Below, one piece after another: positions 9,662-19,524 of a stretch of 64,000 nucleotides of DNA. Source of the stretch: Beijerinckiaceae bacterium. GTDB lineage: Bacteria; Pseudomonadota; Alphaproteobacteria; Rhizobiales; Beijerinckiaceae. The DNA lies in the NCBI GenBank assembly GCA_004298435.1, contig SCSF01000133.1:29291-93290 (forward strand), written 5' to 3'. The first letter of the stretch is position 1. Every line of letters starts with the position of its first letter. The notes beneath the pieces are model-generated. The model was given only the letters and a program-made list of their open reading frames with translations. It was not told where the DNA came from and did no database searches. The position numbers and the translations under genes are program-made.

Positions 9662-10780
9662 TCAATGCACCCGCTCGATGCAGAAATCGACGACTTCGAT
9701 CAGCGCCGTCTTCCAGGCTGAGGCGGGGAAGAGTTCCAGCGCGTCGCGCGCCATCGCGCCATAATGGCGGGCGCGCTCCACCGTATCTTCGAGCGCGCGA
9801 TGGGCGTGCATCGATGCGATCGCAGTTTCGAGATCGCCTTCGCCTGTCTCCCCGCGTTCGAGCGTGCGGCGCCAGAAGGCGCGTTCTTTTTCAGAGCCGC
9901 GGCGGAAGGCGAGCACAACGGGCAGGGTGACCTTGCCCTCGCGGAAGTCATCGCCGACATTTTTGCCGAGCTTGGCGGAGGTTCCGCCGTAATCGAGGGC
10001 ATCGTCGATAAGCTGAAAGGAGATACCGAGGTTCATGCCATAGCTGCGGCAGGCGGCGATTTCCGCCTTTGGCCGCTGCCCGAGAATCACGCCGACCTCG
10101 CAGGCCGCGCCGAACAGGGCCGCCGTCTTCGCCCTGATGACGGCGAGGTAATCGTCCTCGCTTGTCTGCATGTCTTTCGCGGCAGAGAGCTGCATGACTT
10201 CGCCTTCGGCGATCACCACAGCGGCGGACGAGAGAACATCGAGACAGGCGAGAGAGCCGACCTCGACCATCATCTTGAAGGCCTGGCCGAGCAGAAAATC
10301 GCCGACCAGAACACTTGCCTCATTGCCCCAGAGCATGCGGGCCGCGAGCTTGCCGCGCCGCATGTCGCTTCCGTCAACGACATCGTCATGCAGGAGCGTG
10401 GCTGTGTGCATGAATTCGACAGCAGCAGCCAGCTTGATATGGCCGCTGCCCTCATAGGCGCAGAGCCCTGCGCTCGCCAAAGTCAGCATCGGCCGCAGGC
10501 GTTTGCCGCCCGAGGAAATGAGGTGGTTCGCGATGTCGGGGATCATCGTCACATGCGACGCCGCGCGGCCGAGGATCGCCTGATTGACCCGCTCCATATC
10601 GGCGGCGACGAGACTCGTCAGCGCTTCGACACGGCGTTCCGGCGTGACTTCTTCAAGAGGGATGACGACGCCCAAGCTTCCCGCCTCCGGCTGGCACGAT
10701 GATCTTGCCGGCATCCGTTTGGATGCCGCGGCCATCCTCCCCGCGCGAGAAGATGCCCATAATAGGAAAGATGCGCACAT
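9662..10780 (-). CDS. Trans-isoprenyl (polyprenyl/octaprenyl) diphosphate synthase; true start probably downstream of the listed one
   Basis: GGKRLRPML, LLHDDVVDGSDMRRGK and FQLIDDALDYGG Asp-rich motifs. Confidence 0.93.
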   Translation of the reverse strand: MCASFLLWASSRAGRMAAASKRMPARSSCQPEAGSLGVVIPLEEVTPERRVEALTSLVAADMERVNQAILGRAASHVTMIPDIANHLISSGGKRLRPMLTLASAGLCAYEGSGHIKLAAAVEFMHTATLLHDDVVDGSDMRRGKLAARMLWGNEASVLVGDFLLGQAFKMMVEVGSLACLDVLSSAAVVIAEGEVMQLSAAKDMQTSEDDYLAVIRAKTAALFGAACEVGVILGQRPKAEIAACRSYGMNLGISFQLIDDALDYGGTSAKLGKNVGDDFREGKVTLPVVLAFRRGSEKERAFWRRTLERGETGEGDLETAIASMHAHRALEDTVERARHYGAMARDALELFPASAWKTALIEVVDFCIERVH

Positions 10781-11019
10781 CGGCCTTTCGACCCTGTGCG
10801 CTTTCCCATATGGAAACTAGGACGGGAGCGGCCTCTCCGCAACTGACCGGCGGCAGGCTGGCCGTGGCAGGACATTTTGCCCCAGCGGCATCGCTTGCAG
10901 CGGTTTCGGGGGATGGCTTTCGATTTGCCTGATGAAAATGCCGGGGAAGCGTTCCAATTCCATCTGAAGCGAAACGGCTTTAGGATAGTGTGCTCGCAGC
11001 CAAGCCTCCGGGATTGCTT

Positions 11020-11244
11020 ATGATCGAACTTTTGCGGACCAATGATCTGGTGTTGATTTCGGCAGTCGAGGCGATCCTCGCCGGACTGGGAATCAAGGTT
11101 TTCGTCGCGGATCAATTCACCAGTTCGATCGAAGGATCGCTTGGCTTTTTACCCCGGCGCATGCTCGTGCATAGTGACGATGCGTCGGCAGCGCGCCGGG
11201 CTTTGAAAGATGCGGGGCTTGCCGCGGAATTGAGTCATGGCTGA
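11020..11244 (+). CDS. DUF2007-type small protein
   Basis: MIELLRTNDLVLISAVEAILAGLGIKVFVADQFTSSIEGSLGFLPRRMLVHSDDASAARRALKDAG; overlaps the start of the next gene. Confidence 0.75.
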   Translation: MIELLRTNDLVLISAVEAILAGLGIKVFVADQFTSSIEGSLGFLPRRMLVHSDDASAARRALKDAGLAAELSHG

Positions 11245-12007
11245 AACCGTAGCGGCCGCCACGGCTGTTACGCAGGATGCGTTTCTCGGCGGTCGGCTGC
11301 TTTTGCATCAACCGGCAGAGGGGCATCGGGCTGGCAGCGATGCGATTCTGCTGGCTGCTGCCGCACCGGAGTCCATTTCCGGACTCGCGCTCGATATTGG
11401 CGCAGGGGTGGGGGCGGCAGGTCTTTCGCTTGCCGCGCTGCGGCCGGGCCTGACGTTCGGCCTCGTCGAAAACGATCCCTCGCTTGCGGCGCTGGCGCGC
11501 ACCAATATCACCGTCAACGGTTTCGGCCAGTCAGGCTCGGTCTATGAGGCGGATCTTCTCGATCCGCAAAGCCGCGCCGCCGCCGGTCTTCTGGATGGTT
11601 CGGCTGCCCTCATCATCAGCAATCCGCCGTTTCTTGATGCGGCCCGCGTCCGCTCCTCGCCGAAGGCCAGCAAACGCTCGGCGCATGTCATGCCGGACGG
11701 CGCTACGCTCGAAGGCTGGATCACCGCCTGCCTCGCGCTGCTGATGGATGGGGGGCAGCTCATCCTGATCCATCGCCCGGATGCCTTGCCGGAGATGCTC
11801 GCGGCGCTTCAGCGGCGGGCCGGGGATATAGGTCTGCTGCCGATCCATCCGCAAGCCGGCAAACCCGCCATGCGGATTCTTCTGCGCGCCAGAAAGGGCA
11901 GCCGTGGCCCGCTCGCCATCGCGCCGCCTCTCGTCCTGCATGAGGCCGGCAGATTCACGCCCGCCGCAGATGCGCTTCATCGCGGCGAGACGCTGATCGC
12001 ATGGTGA
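11237..12007 (+). CDS. tRNA1(Val) adenine-N6-methyltransferase-like
   Basis: ALDIGAGVGAAGLSL SAM-binding motif and IISNPPF N6-adenine MTase catalytic motif. Confidence 0.82.
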   Translation: MAETVAAATAVTQDAFLGGRLLLHQPAEGHRAGSDAILLAAAAPESISGLALDIGAGVGAAGLSLAALRPGLTFGLVENDPSLAALARTNITVNGFGQSGSVYEADLLDPQSRAAAGLLDGSAALIISNPPFLDAARVRSSPKASKRSAHVMPDGATLEGWITACLALLMDGGQLILIHRPDALPEMLAALQRRAGDIGLLPIHPQAGKPAMRILLRARKGSRGPLAIAPPLVLHEAGRFTPAADALHRGETLIAW

Positions 12008-12116
12008 TCCTACAGAGAACGGCAGGGTGCGCCCGGCAAGACCCGAAGGCTTTGCCCGCCATTCACGCAGTTGGTTCTGGAAGCATCATGTCACTGGTTA
12101 CAGCCGCAACGCATGA

Positions 12117-12392
12117 TCACCAGCGATGGCACCAATGATGGTGGCACCAGTAGCGATGATGCCAATGGTGGTGGTGATGCCAGTAGTGGTGATGATGCCA
12201 GTAGTGGTGGTGGCGCCAATGGCGATGATGCCAATGGGCCTTTATGAGAAGCGGTGAAGCCGATGTCGTTTCGACCGTGGAGGCCGCTTGCGCCGCACCC
12301 GTCAGCGGGCCAGCTTGCGCGATAGTAATGCCGCCGATCGACATGCCGGCGATAGTGCAGACGACGAGTCCCAATTTGCGTGGCAACCGCAT
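12117..12392 (-). CDS. His/Trp-rich small exported protein
   Basis: N-terminal signal-like MRLPRKLGLVVCTIAGMSIGGITIAQA followed by HWHHRHWRHHHYWHHHHYWHHHHHWHHRYWCHHHWCHRW. Confidence 0.65.
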   Translation of the reverse strand: MRLPRKLGLVVCTIAGMSIGGITIAQAGPLTGAAQAASTVETTSASPLLIKAHWHHRHWRHHHYWHHHHYWHHHHHWHHRYWCHHHWCHRW

Positions 12393-12570
12393 ACTTGCTC
12401 TCCTTTCTGTAATAATGTCCGCAGCATACGGACACGCTTTGGACCCAACTCACACAAGGACAGATGGTTGCTGAATCGCGCCGGGCAAATGCGCATTCGC
12501 GCTATGCGAGTGGGGCAGCACGGAAGGACGCGTCTTCCATCTTCCGTTCCAGGCCGATCTCGGCTAGGCA

Positions 12571-13521
12571 ATGCGCATGAATACTGCTGCCATTGCACCG
12601 CAGAATTCGGCTCCCGCCGTTTTCGATCCGCGCCGTTCCTTCCAGGGCCTTATTCTCGCCTTACAGAAATTCTGGGCTGAGGCAGGCTGCGCTCTGTTGC
12701 AGCCTTATGACATGGAGGTGGGCGCGGGCACATTTCATCCCGCGACCATCCTGCGGGCGCTGGGTCCACGGCCCTGGCGGGCGGCCTATGTGCAGCCTTC
12801 GCGCCGGCCAAAGGATGGCCGCTATGGCGAAAATCCCAACCGGCTACAGCATTATTATCAGTTTCAGGTCATCCTGAAGCCGTCGCCCGAAAATTTGCAG
12901 GATCTCTATCTCGGCTCACTGGCCGCTATCGGCATCGATGCGCATCTGCACGATATCCGTTTCGTCGAAGACGACTGGGAAAGCCCCACGCTTGGCGCCT
13001 GGGGCCTCGGCTGGGAGTGCTGGTGCGACGGGATGGAGGTTTCGCAATTTACCTATTTCCAGCAGGTCGCAGGCATCGAATGCGCGCCGGTCGCAGGTGA
13101 ATTGACCTATGGGCTCGAACGGCTCGCCATGTATGTGCAGGGCGTCGAAAACGTCTTCGATCTGAATTTCAATGGCGGCGAGGGCGCGGAAAGAATTTCC
13201 TACGGCGATGTGTTCAGGCAGGCCGAGCAGGAATATTCGCGCCACAATTTCGAGGCCGCCAATGTCGAGACGCTGTTCCAGCATTTCCGTGACGCCGAAG
13301 CCGAGTGCCAATCTCTCTTGGCGAAGGGCGCGCAAGGCGAGCGCCAGCTCATGGTGCTGCCGGCCTACGATCAGTGCATCAAGGCATCGCATATCTTCAA
13401 TCTGCTCGATGCGCGCGGCGTGATCTCAGTGACCGAGCGGCAGAGCTATATTCTGCGCGTGCGCGAACTCGCCAAGGCGTGCGGCCGGGAGTGGCTGAAG
13501 ACGGAGGCGGGCGGCGGATAG
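12571..13521 (+). CDS. glyQ: Glycyl-tRNA synthetase alpha subunit
   Basis: [43 protein letters not shown]...[19 protein letters not shown]. Confidence 0.97.
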   Translation: MRMNTAAIAPQNSAPAVFDPRRSFQGLILALQKFWAEAGCALLQPYDMEVGAGTFHPATILRALGPRPWRAAYVQPSRRPKDGRYGENPNRLQHYYQFQVILKPSPENLQDLYLGSLAAIGIDAHLHDIRFVEDDWESPTLGAWGLGWECWCDGMEVSQFTYFQQVAGIECAPVAGELTYGLERLAMYVQGVENVFDLNFNGGEGAERISYGDVFRQAEQEYSRHNFEAANVETLFQHFRDAEAECQSLLAKGAQGERQLMVLPAYDQCIKASHIFNLLDARGVISVTERQSYILRVRELAKACGREWLKTEAGGG

Positions 13522-13596
13522 CATTCCTTTGCTGGCTTCATCCGTTTATAGAAAGCGCCTCAATAGTCCGCGGGTTCGCCCGCCCAAGTCGAGATC

Positions 13597-15732
13597 ATGG
13601 CCGATTTTCTGCTCGAACTGTTCTCCGAAGAAATTCCAGCCCGCATGCAGGCGCAGGCGGCCGCTGATCTGCGCCGTCTGGTCACGGGAGCCCTGTCGGA
13701 CCAGGGCCTGAGCTATATGGGCGCCGCGAGCTTCGCGACGCCACGCCGGCTGGCCCTGCACATCGCCGGCCTGCCGGAGCGTCAGGAGGACCGCCGCGAG
13801 GTCAAGAGAGGTCCGCGCGTCGGCGCGCCCGAGGCAGCGGTCCAGGGGTTTTTGAAAAGCGCCGGCCTCAATTCGATTGATGAAGCGCAGATCGAAGTCG
13901 AACCGAAAAAGGGCGAATTCTACGTCGCGATTATCGAGCGCCCGGGCCGCGGCACGGCGGAGTTGCTGTCCGAGATCCTGCCGGGCCTTCTGAAAAATTT
14001 CCCGTGGCCGAAAAGCATGCGCTGGGGAAGTGCGTCCGCCGCGCCAGAAGCGCTGCGCTGGATCAGGCCGCTGCACAGCATTCTCGCGACCTTCGGTCCG
14101 GAGACGGAAGAAACCCAGATCGTCCCGTTTTCGCTTGATGGCGTCACCGCTGGCAATGTCACCTACGGACATCGCTTCATGGCGCCGGGTGCGATCACAG
14201 TGCGCCGCTTCGACGATTATGTGAGATCGCTCGAAAGCGCCAGGGTCGTGCTCGATCCGGAACGCCGGCGCAACATCATCCTCTTTGACGCGCAGAGCCT
14301 TGCCTATGCGCAAGGTCTTGAGCTCATCGTCGATACGGGACTGCTTGAGGAAGTGGCGGGGCTTGTCGAATGGCCTGTCGTGCTGGTCGGCGAATTCGAT
14401 GCGGAATTCCTCGCCATTCCGTCTGAAGTGATTCAGGCGACGATCCGCGCCAATCAAAAATGTTTCGTGTTGCGCGATCCGAACACCGGCTCGCTCGCCA
14501 ACAAGTTCATCCTGACCGCCAATATTGTCGCCTCGGATGGCGGCGAGGCGATCGCTGCCGGCAATGGCAGGGTCGTCCGCGCGCGATTGTCAGACGCAAA
14601 ATTCTTCTACGACACCGATCTTCAGGTGAAGCTCGAAGATCGCCTCGCAAAGCTTGAAAACATCGTCTTTCACGAGAAGCTGGGATCGCAGGGCGAAAGG
14701 GTCAGGCGTCTCATCGAACTCGCTGGCGCGATTGCGCCGCAGATCGGCGCCGACGTTGAGGCTGCGAAACGCGCGGCGAAACTCGCCAAGGCCGATCTCA
14801 CTTCCGAAATGGTCGGCGAATTCCCCGAATTGCAGGGGCTGATGGGCAAATATTACGCGCTGGCCCAGGGGGAGCCCGAGGCTGTCGCGACCGCGATCGG
14901 GGACCATTACAAGCCGCAGGGGCCGAACGACCGCATCCCGACTGAGCCCGTGGCGATGGCTGTCGCGCTCGCCGACAAGTTCGATACGCTCGTGGGCTTT
15001 TTCGCAATTGACGAAAAACCGACCGGCAGCAAGGACCCCTATGCTCTGCGCCGCGCCGCGCTCGGCATCATCCGCCTCATTCTTGAAAACGAGTTGCGGC
15101 TGCCGATCCTCGGTCTGACAGAGGGAGCCCTGAACGGATACCTCGCGGACGAGAACAACGCCGATGTTCGTGCGGTCGCCAAGCCTGATCTTCCCGATGC
15201 CGTTTTGAACTTTTTCGCGGATCGGTTGAAAGTCTATCTCCGCGAAAAGGGCGCGCGGCATGATCTGATCGATGCCGTATTTGGCCTGGGTGAACAGGAC
15301 GATCTTCTGCTTATCGTGCGGCGCGTCGATATGCTCGGCGCGTTCCTCGATACGGAGGATGGCAGCAATCTTCTGGCCGGCTACCGGCGTGCAGCGAATA
15401 TCCTGAAAGCCGAGGAAAAAAAGGCCGGAGCGGAAGAGGCGAAGAGCTATCAGGAGGCTTTCGCACCCGAGCGATTTGTAATGGAGGAGGAGCGCGATCT
15501 TGCCGCGGCGCTTCTGGCCGCTGCAACCGCAGCGATTCACGCCATTGTTGACGAAAATTTCGCAACCGCCATGCAGGCGTTGTCAAATCTGCGCGCGCCG
15601 GTTGATTCCTTTTTCGAGAAGGTGACAGTCAACAGCGAAGACAGGACGCTGCGCCTCAACCGGCTGCGCCTGCTCAACGGGCTGCGCACCGCCGTGCATC
15701 AGGTTGCGGATTTTTCGAAAATCGCGGGATAG
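13597..15732 (+). CDS. glyS: Glycyl-tRNA synthetase beta subunit
   Basis: [35 protein letters not shown]; downstream of glyQ. Confidence 0.96.
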   Translation: MADFLLELFSEEIPARMQAQAAADLRRLVTGALSDQGLSYMGAASFATPRRLALHIAGLPERQEDRREVKRGPRVGAPEAAVQGFLKSAGLNSIDEAQIEVEPKKGEFYVAIIERPGRGTAELLSEILPGLLKNFPWPKSMRWGSASAAPEALRWIRPLHSILATFGPETEETQIVPFSLDGVTAGNVTYGHRFMAPGAITVRRFDDYVRSLESARVVLDPERRRNIILFDAQSLAYAQGLELIVDTGLLEEVAGLVEWPVVLVGEFDAEFLAIPSEVIQATIRANQKCFVLRDPNTGSLANKFILTANIVASDGGEAIAAGNGRVVRARLSDAKFFYDTDLQVKLEDRLAKLENIVFHEKLGSQGERVRRLIELAGAIAPQIGADVEAAKRAAKLAKADLTSEMVGEFPELQGLMGKYYALAQGEPEAVATAIGDHYKPQGPNDRIPTEPVAMAVALADKFDTLVGFFAIDEKPTGSKDPYALRRAALGIIRLILENELRLPILGLTEGALNGYLADENNADVRAVAKPDLPDAVLNFFADRLKVYLREKGARHDLIDAVFGLGEQDDLLLIVRRVDMLGAFLDTEDGSNLLAGYRRAANILKAEEKKAGAEEAKSYQEAFAPERFVMEEERDLAAALLAAATAAIHAIVDENFATAMQALSNLRAPVDSFFEKVTVNSEDRTLRLNRLRLLNGLRTAVHQVADFSKIAG

Positions 15733-15760
15733 TTTGGCCCGCGTGAGCGTCATTGATGGC

Positions 15761-15818
15761 AAAAAGCCCTCATCCTGAGGAGCGTCTGAAAGGCGCGTCT
15801 CGAAGGATAGGGCTTTTC
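15761..15818 (+). terminator. Repeat-derived hairpin terminator after glyS
   Basis: aaaagccct ... agggctttt outer stem with downstream T tract. Confidence 0.55.
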
Positions 15819-15838
15819 ATATGAGTATCGGGAAAGCG

Positions 15839-15945
15839 ATCCCTCGCCCTTCGAGGCTCCGCTTCGCTACGCACCTCAGGGTGAGGGTTTGGAGCCTATA
15901 TCTCCTCATGCTGAAAAGCCGCCAGAGGCGGCGTCTCGAAGTATT
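15839..15945. repeat. Dispersed intergenic repeat (two units; related copy at 55793-55930)
   Basis: ccctcgcccttcgaggctccgcttcgctacgcacctcagggtgaggg and ctcatgctgaaaagccgccagaggcggcgtctcgaag. Confidence 0.75.
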
Positions 15946-15976
15946 CAAAAGCTGTTTTCAATGACGACAACCCGCC

Positions 15977-16225
15977 TCATTCCACATCGAGCGGCGTGCT
16001 GCCGGTCGGTTTTCCATCCGCGCCGAGGGTGATTTTTTCGATCCTCTGTTCGGCGCTTTTCAATAGCGCCTCGCAACGCTTTTTGAGCGCTTCGCCGCGC
16101 GCGTAAATCGCAATCGACTCTTCGAGCGGCACCGCGCCTTTCTCCAGTTTATCGACCACCTCTTCGAGTTCTTTCAGCGCCTGTTCGAAGGGGAGGGTGG
16201 CAACATCGTCCGAGTCTGCTGTCAA
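15977..16225 (-). CDS. xseB: Exodeoxyribonuclease VII small subunit
   Basis: [55 protein letters not shown]. Confidence 0.95.
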   Translation of the reverse strand: MTADSDDVATLPFEQALKELEEVVDKLEKGAVPLEESIAIYARGEALKKRCEALLKSAEQRIEKITLGADGKPTGSTPLDVE

Positions 16226-16300
16226 AGCGGGTCTCTTGGCTTCAAAGGGGGATGGAAACCTATATCACATGCCGGCAAGCTGGGGCTAATCAACCCTGGA

Positions 16301-16852
16301 TTATTGCAGCTCCAGCGCGAAGGGAATGCCTTCGGCGCAATCCTCGCCACGGCCGATCCTGTCGATCGCAGCGACCATACGGCCGCTGCGGCCAAGCATA
16401 TCGTCTGCCACGGCCACGAGCCTCGGATTGGGCGTGGCGGTCGGCGAAGACCGGCGGATCGTCTGCGCGATCTCGCTCTCGTCGCGCTGAGGGTTGAGCG
16501 CACATGCCGAAATGAATGCAGCCGCCGTCGAGCGGCTGACACCGGCGAAGCAATGAATCAGCAGCGGGTGCTCGCGGTCCCAGAGCCTCACGAAATCGAG
16601 GAGGCTTGCAACGTGGTTGTCGGCGGCCAGGACATAACCTTCCATTTCATCCGCGATGTCGGAGACCGCGACGACGAGATGCCGCTCCGGCGCGATTCCC
16701 TCCGGCCGTTGAACGACGACGTCCTGATTCATCAGCGTGATGAGTGAACGTGCCCCGGTCGATGCCGCGATATCGGCAATCTTGAAAATCGAGCAGACGT
16801 GAATTCGTGACAAATGTTCAGACCTCGCGCGCGGCAAGCCGCATTCCAACAC
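16301..16852 (-). CDS. Protein tyrosine phosphatase-like protein; exact start uncertain
   Basis: HCFAGVSRST matches the Cys-based phosphatase HCX5R(S/T) loop. Confidence 0.8.
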   Translation of the reverse strand: MLECGLPRARSEHLSRIHVCSIFKIADIAASTGARSLITLMNQDVVVQRPEGIAPERHLVVAVSDIADEMEGYVLAADNHVASLLDFVRLWDREHPLLIHCFAGVSRSTAAAFISACALNPQRDESEIAQTIRRSSPTATPNPRLVAVADDMLGRSGRMVAAIDRIGRGEDCAEGIPFALELQ

Positions 16853-16944
16853 AGAAAATCATAGACGTTTTATCCGCCCGCTTCATGGCCGAACATCGCG
16901 TCGCAGGCAATGGTATTTGGTATTTCTGGAGTTGTCCCCTTGTC

Positions 16945-17568
16945 TTATGTAACGGACGGTGTGCTCAGCGCAGCAAGCTCGGCGAGAAAGCGATCCGCCG
17001 CGAGCCCCGGCGGCCAGGGCTCCCAGGGTGCGCCGCTATAGACGGGGACGAGCGGATCCTCCTTCAGCGGCTTGAAGGGGATGCGCAGCACGTTGCGCAC
17101 TTCCGCCTCGGTCCAGCCAACCACATGCACAGCCTCGCTTGCCGCTGCGATCCGGTCGGCCTTCTTGTGCGGCGCGCGATCCTTCTCCGTCCAGGCGGGG
17201 AGGCCGTAGCGAAGTGCGATGACATTCGCGAGCCGCTCCGCCAGTTGCCGGTAGGCGTCGCCCAAAAAAGGCTTCAGCACGGAAATGCAATCGAAGCCGA
17301 GAAGGCCTTCGTCGGCGTCATGCAGAAGCTCGCGGAGATCGGCGCGCCTGTCGTGCGCCTCGGGAAAGGCGAGCCGGCGCAGTTGCAAAACGAGCAAAGA
17401 ATGTTGCGCCACCGACAGCGGCAGCGGCCAGGCGGAATGGCCGCCCCAGCGATAGGTGCGCGCGAGGCCGAGCGCGAGATCTTCATCATCCCAGTCGAAG
17501 GGTGTCGGGTTGAGTAGATCGAGCCGCTTGCCCGAAAGCAGTCTTACCCAGGCGCGTGCCTCGGCCAT
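16945..17568 (-). CDS. HD-superfamily hydrolase (YfbR-like)
   Basis: SVAQHSLLVLQL...LRELLHDADEGLLGFD HD-type motifs; MAEARAW start overlaps the end of tag. Confidence 0.78.
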   Translation of the reverse strand: MAEARAWVRLLSGKRLDLLNPTPFDWDDEDLALGLARTYRWGGHSAWPLPLSVAQHSLLVLQLRRLAFPEAHDRRADLRELLHDADEGLLGFDCISVLKPFLGDAYRQLAERLANVIALRYGLPAWTEKDRAPHKKADRIAAASEAVHVVGWTEAEVRNVLRIPFKPLKEDPLVPVYSGAPWEPWPPGLAADRFLAELAALSTPSVT

Positions 17569-18173
17569 CAGCGTAGCTTTTGCGCCAATGCGGCGCATTC
17601 CTTGTGGCGGTAGCAGGAAACGAGGTGATCGTTCACCATGCCGACGGCCTGGCAAAAGGCATAAACGATGGTGGGTCCGCAGAATTTGAAGCCGCGCTGC
17701 TTGAGGTCCTTGGACAGGCGGATCGACAAGGCGGTTTCCGCCGGAATCTCGCCATGTGCGCGAAACCTGTTTTGCTGCGGCACACCATCGACGAAGCCCC
17801 AGATGTAATTCGCGAACCCCTCGTGCTCCATGATGTCGAGGTACGCGCGCGCCGAAACCACGGAAGCATCGATCTTGGCGCGGTTGCGGATGATGCCCTG
17901 ATCCTGCATCAGCGCCGACAATTTGGCTTCATTGAAGCGCGCGATCTTTGCCGGTTCGAACCCGTTGAAAGCGCTGCGAAAGGCTTCGCGTTTGCGCAGA
18001 ATGGTGATCCAGGAAAGACCCGCCTGAAAGCCATCGAGGATCAGCTTCTCGAACAGCGCACGGTCATCCCATTCGGGGACGCCCCATTCCTCGTCGTGAT
18101 AGGCGACGTAAAGCGGATCTTCGCCGGGCCATGCGCAGCGAGTCTTTTTGTCGAGGGCGGAGGCGGTGGTCAT
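17568..18173 (-). CDS. tag: DNA-3-methyladenine glycosylase I
   Basis: RCAWPGEDPLYVAYHDEEWGVPEWDDRALFEKLILDGFQAGLSWITILRKREAFR; FKFCGPTIVYAFCQAVGMVNDHLVSCYRH. Confidence 0.96.
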   Translation of the reverse strand: MTTASALDKKTRCAWPGEDPLYVAYHDEEWGVPEWDDRALFEKLILDGFQAGLSWITILRKREAFRSAFNGFEPAKIARFNEAKLSALMQDQGIIRNRAKIDASVVSARAYLDIMEHEGFANYIWGFVDGVPQQNRFRAHGEIPAETALSIRLSKDLKQRGFKFCGPTIVYAFCQAVGMVNDHLVSCYRHKECAALAQKLR

Positions 18174-18234
18174 CCCTAGGCGCGTAGCCTGATCGATCGG
18201 GGGAGTCCAGCCGATTGAGTGCGTGCCCGGCGGT

Positions 18235-18402
18235 CCCCTCTCCCCATAAGCGAAGCGATGGGGAGAGGGTTAGGGTGAGGGGCCGGGTGATTGGCTCCGA
18301 CGATCAATCAACGCGCACCATTTAGAGCCAACTGCCGCAGATTATTCCGACTCACTCAGCCCCTCACCTTACCTCTCCCCGCTCGCGGGGAGAGGAGCGG
18401 CA
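18235..18402. repeat. Intergenic hairpin-forming repeats (ctctcccc...ggggagag type)
   Basis: cccctctccccataagcgaagcgatggggagagg and cctctccccgctcgcggggagagg. Confidence 0.7.
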
Positions 18403-18428
18403 AGTGCTCGCGTAAAATGACGGAATGC

Positions 18429-19298
18429 CTACAGCAGCCTCTCCACGCCGGCCGCTGCCGCGACGAACTCCGGTGGAACATCGACATTGAGCGTAGCCTC
18501 GCCAGCCCTGAGCGGAACGCCGGCGGCTTGGGCCGCTTCGAGCCGATCGAGCCGCAGCGTCACGAGTCCTTCGGACCCGGAGATCGAGCCAATCGAACCA
18601 ATCGCGATTTCGCCGTAAAGGATTTCGCTGCCAGGCGCTGGCGGCGGCCCGTCGAAATGCACTTTTACGATTCGCTTGCGGGCCGTTTTGCGAAAATGCA
18701 CCCGCGAGACGACTTCCTGGCCGACATAGCAGCCCTTTTTGAAGTCAACTCCGTGCAAGGCATCAAAATTTGCTTCGTGAACGAACGTATCGCCATAGAT
18801 AAAATCAACGCCGCCCTTTGGGACGGTCGCGGCGATACGGTGATTCTCGTAAGCCTGCTCATTCGCAGGAGCGAGCTTCGCCAGAACAGCATGCGGTGCG
18901 ATGAGCCGAGAACCCAGCGCGTCGGCGCGTGGATCCTTGAACGTTATGCCTTCAGCCGCCTGCGGCGCTTCCTGCCCCCAGAAGGCGGCGACGCCGAGAC
19001 TTTCCGAGACATCCTCGACGGTGATTTTGGCGCGCATTTTGTGGAAGTTGATGCGCTTGGCGAGATCGGCCGCCTGCGCCTTCACACAATCGAAGTAATA
19101 GCCTGAGCCTTCCGGCAGCGACACGATAAGAAAATCAAACAGCAATTTGCCCTGCGGCGACAACAACCCGGCATAGCGGGCCTCGCCCGGTTTCATATCG
19201 AGCATGTTGTTGGTGACGAGCTTCTGGAGAAAAGCCTCTGCTTCGCCCGTCACTTTGATGACGCCGCGATCGGTGAGAAGACTGGCACCCTTGTCCAT
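18429..19298 (-). CDS. YgfZ/GcvT-like folate-binding (Fe-S cluster-associated) protein
   Basis: KKGCYVGQEVVSRVHFR is the K-G-C-Y-x-G-Q-E YgfZ signature. Confidence 0.9.
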   Translation of the reverse strand: MDKGASLLTDRGVIKVTGEAEAFLQKLVTNNMLDMKPGEARYAGLLSPQGKLLFDFLIVSLPEGSGYYFDCVKAQAADLAKRINFHKMRAKITVEDVSESLGVAAFWGQEAPQAAEGITFKDPRADALGSRLIAPHAVLAKLAPANEQAYENHRIAATVPKGGVDFIYGDTFVHEANFDALHGVDFKKGCYVGQEVVSRVHFRKTARKRIVKVHFDGPPPAPGSEILYGEIAIGSIGSISGSEGLVTLRLDRLEAAQAAGVPLRAGEATLNVDVPPEFVAAAAGVERLL

Positions 19299-19524
19299 TG
19301 CGCATCCTGACAGTTGATTTCTGAGGCAGGGCACGCCGCCCCTGACGCTGATGCCTATCTAAGCCGTTCCCGCAGGCAAACAAGCCAGACGAAATGGCAC
19401 GCTGAAGACCTGCCAACGGGCAGACAAGACGTGCTAAAGACAGGGCTGAAGCGCTGTGGCATTCCCGAGTGCCGCGATTTGCATGTTGGAGCGGTCCGCC
19501 GGCTGGCGGCAAAGCGGGGGAATT

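Noticed and set aside
12117-12240. Short tandem repeat resembling a CRISPR-like array
   Set aside because: It is the low-complexity His/Trp coding repeat of a small ORF; no distinct spacers or uniform repeats.
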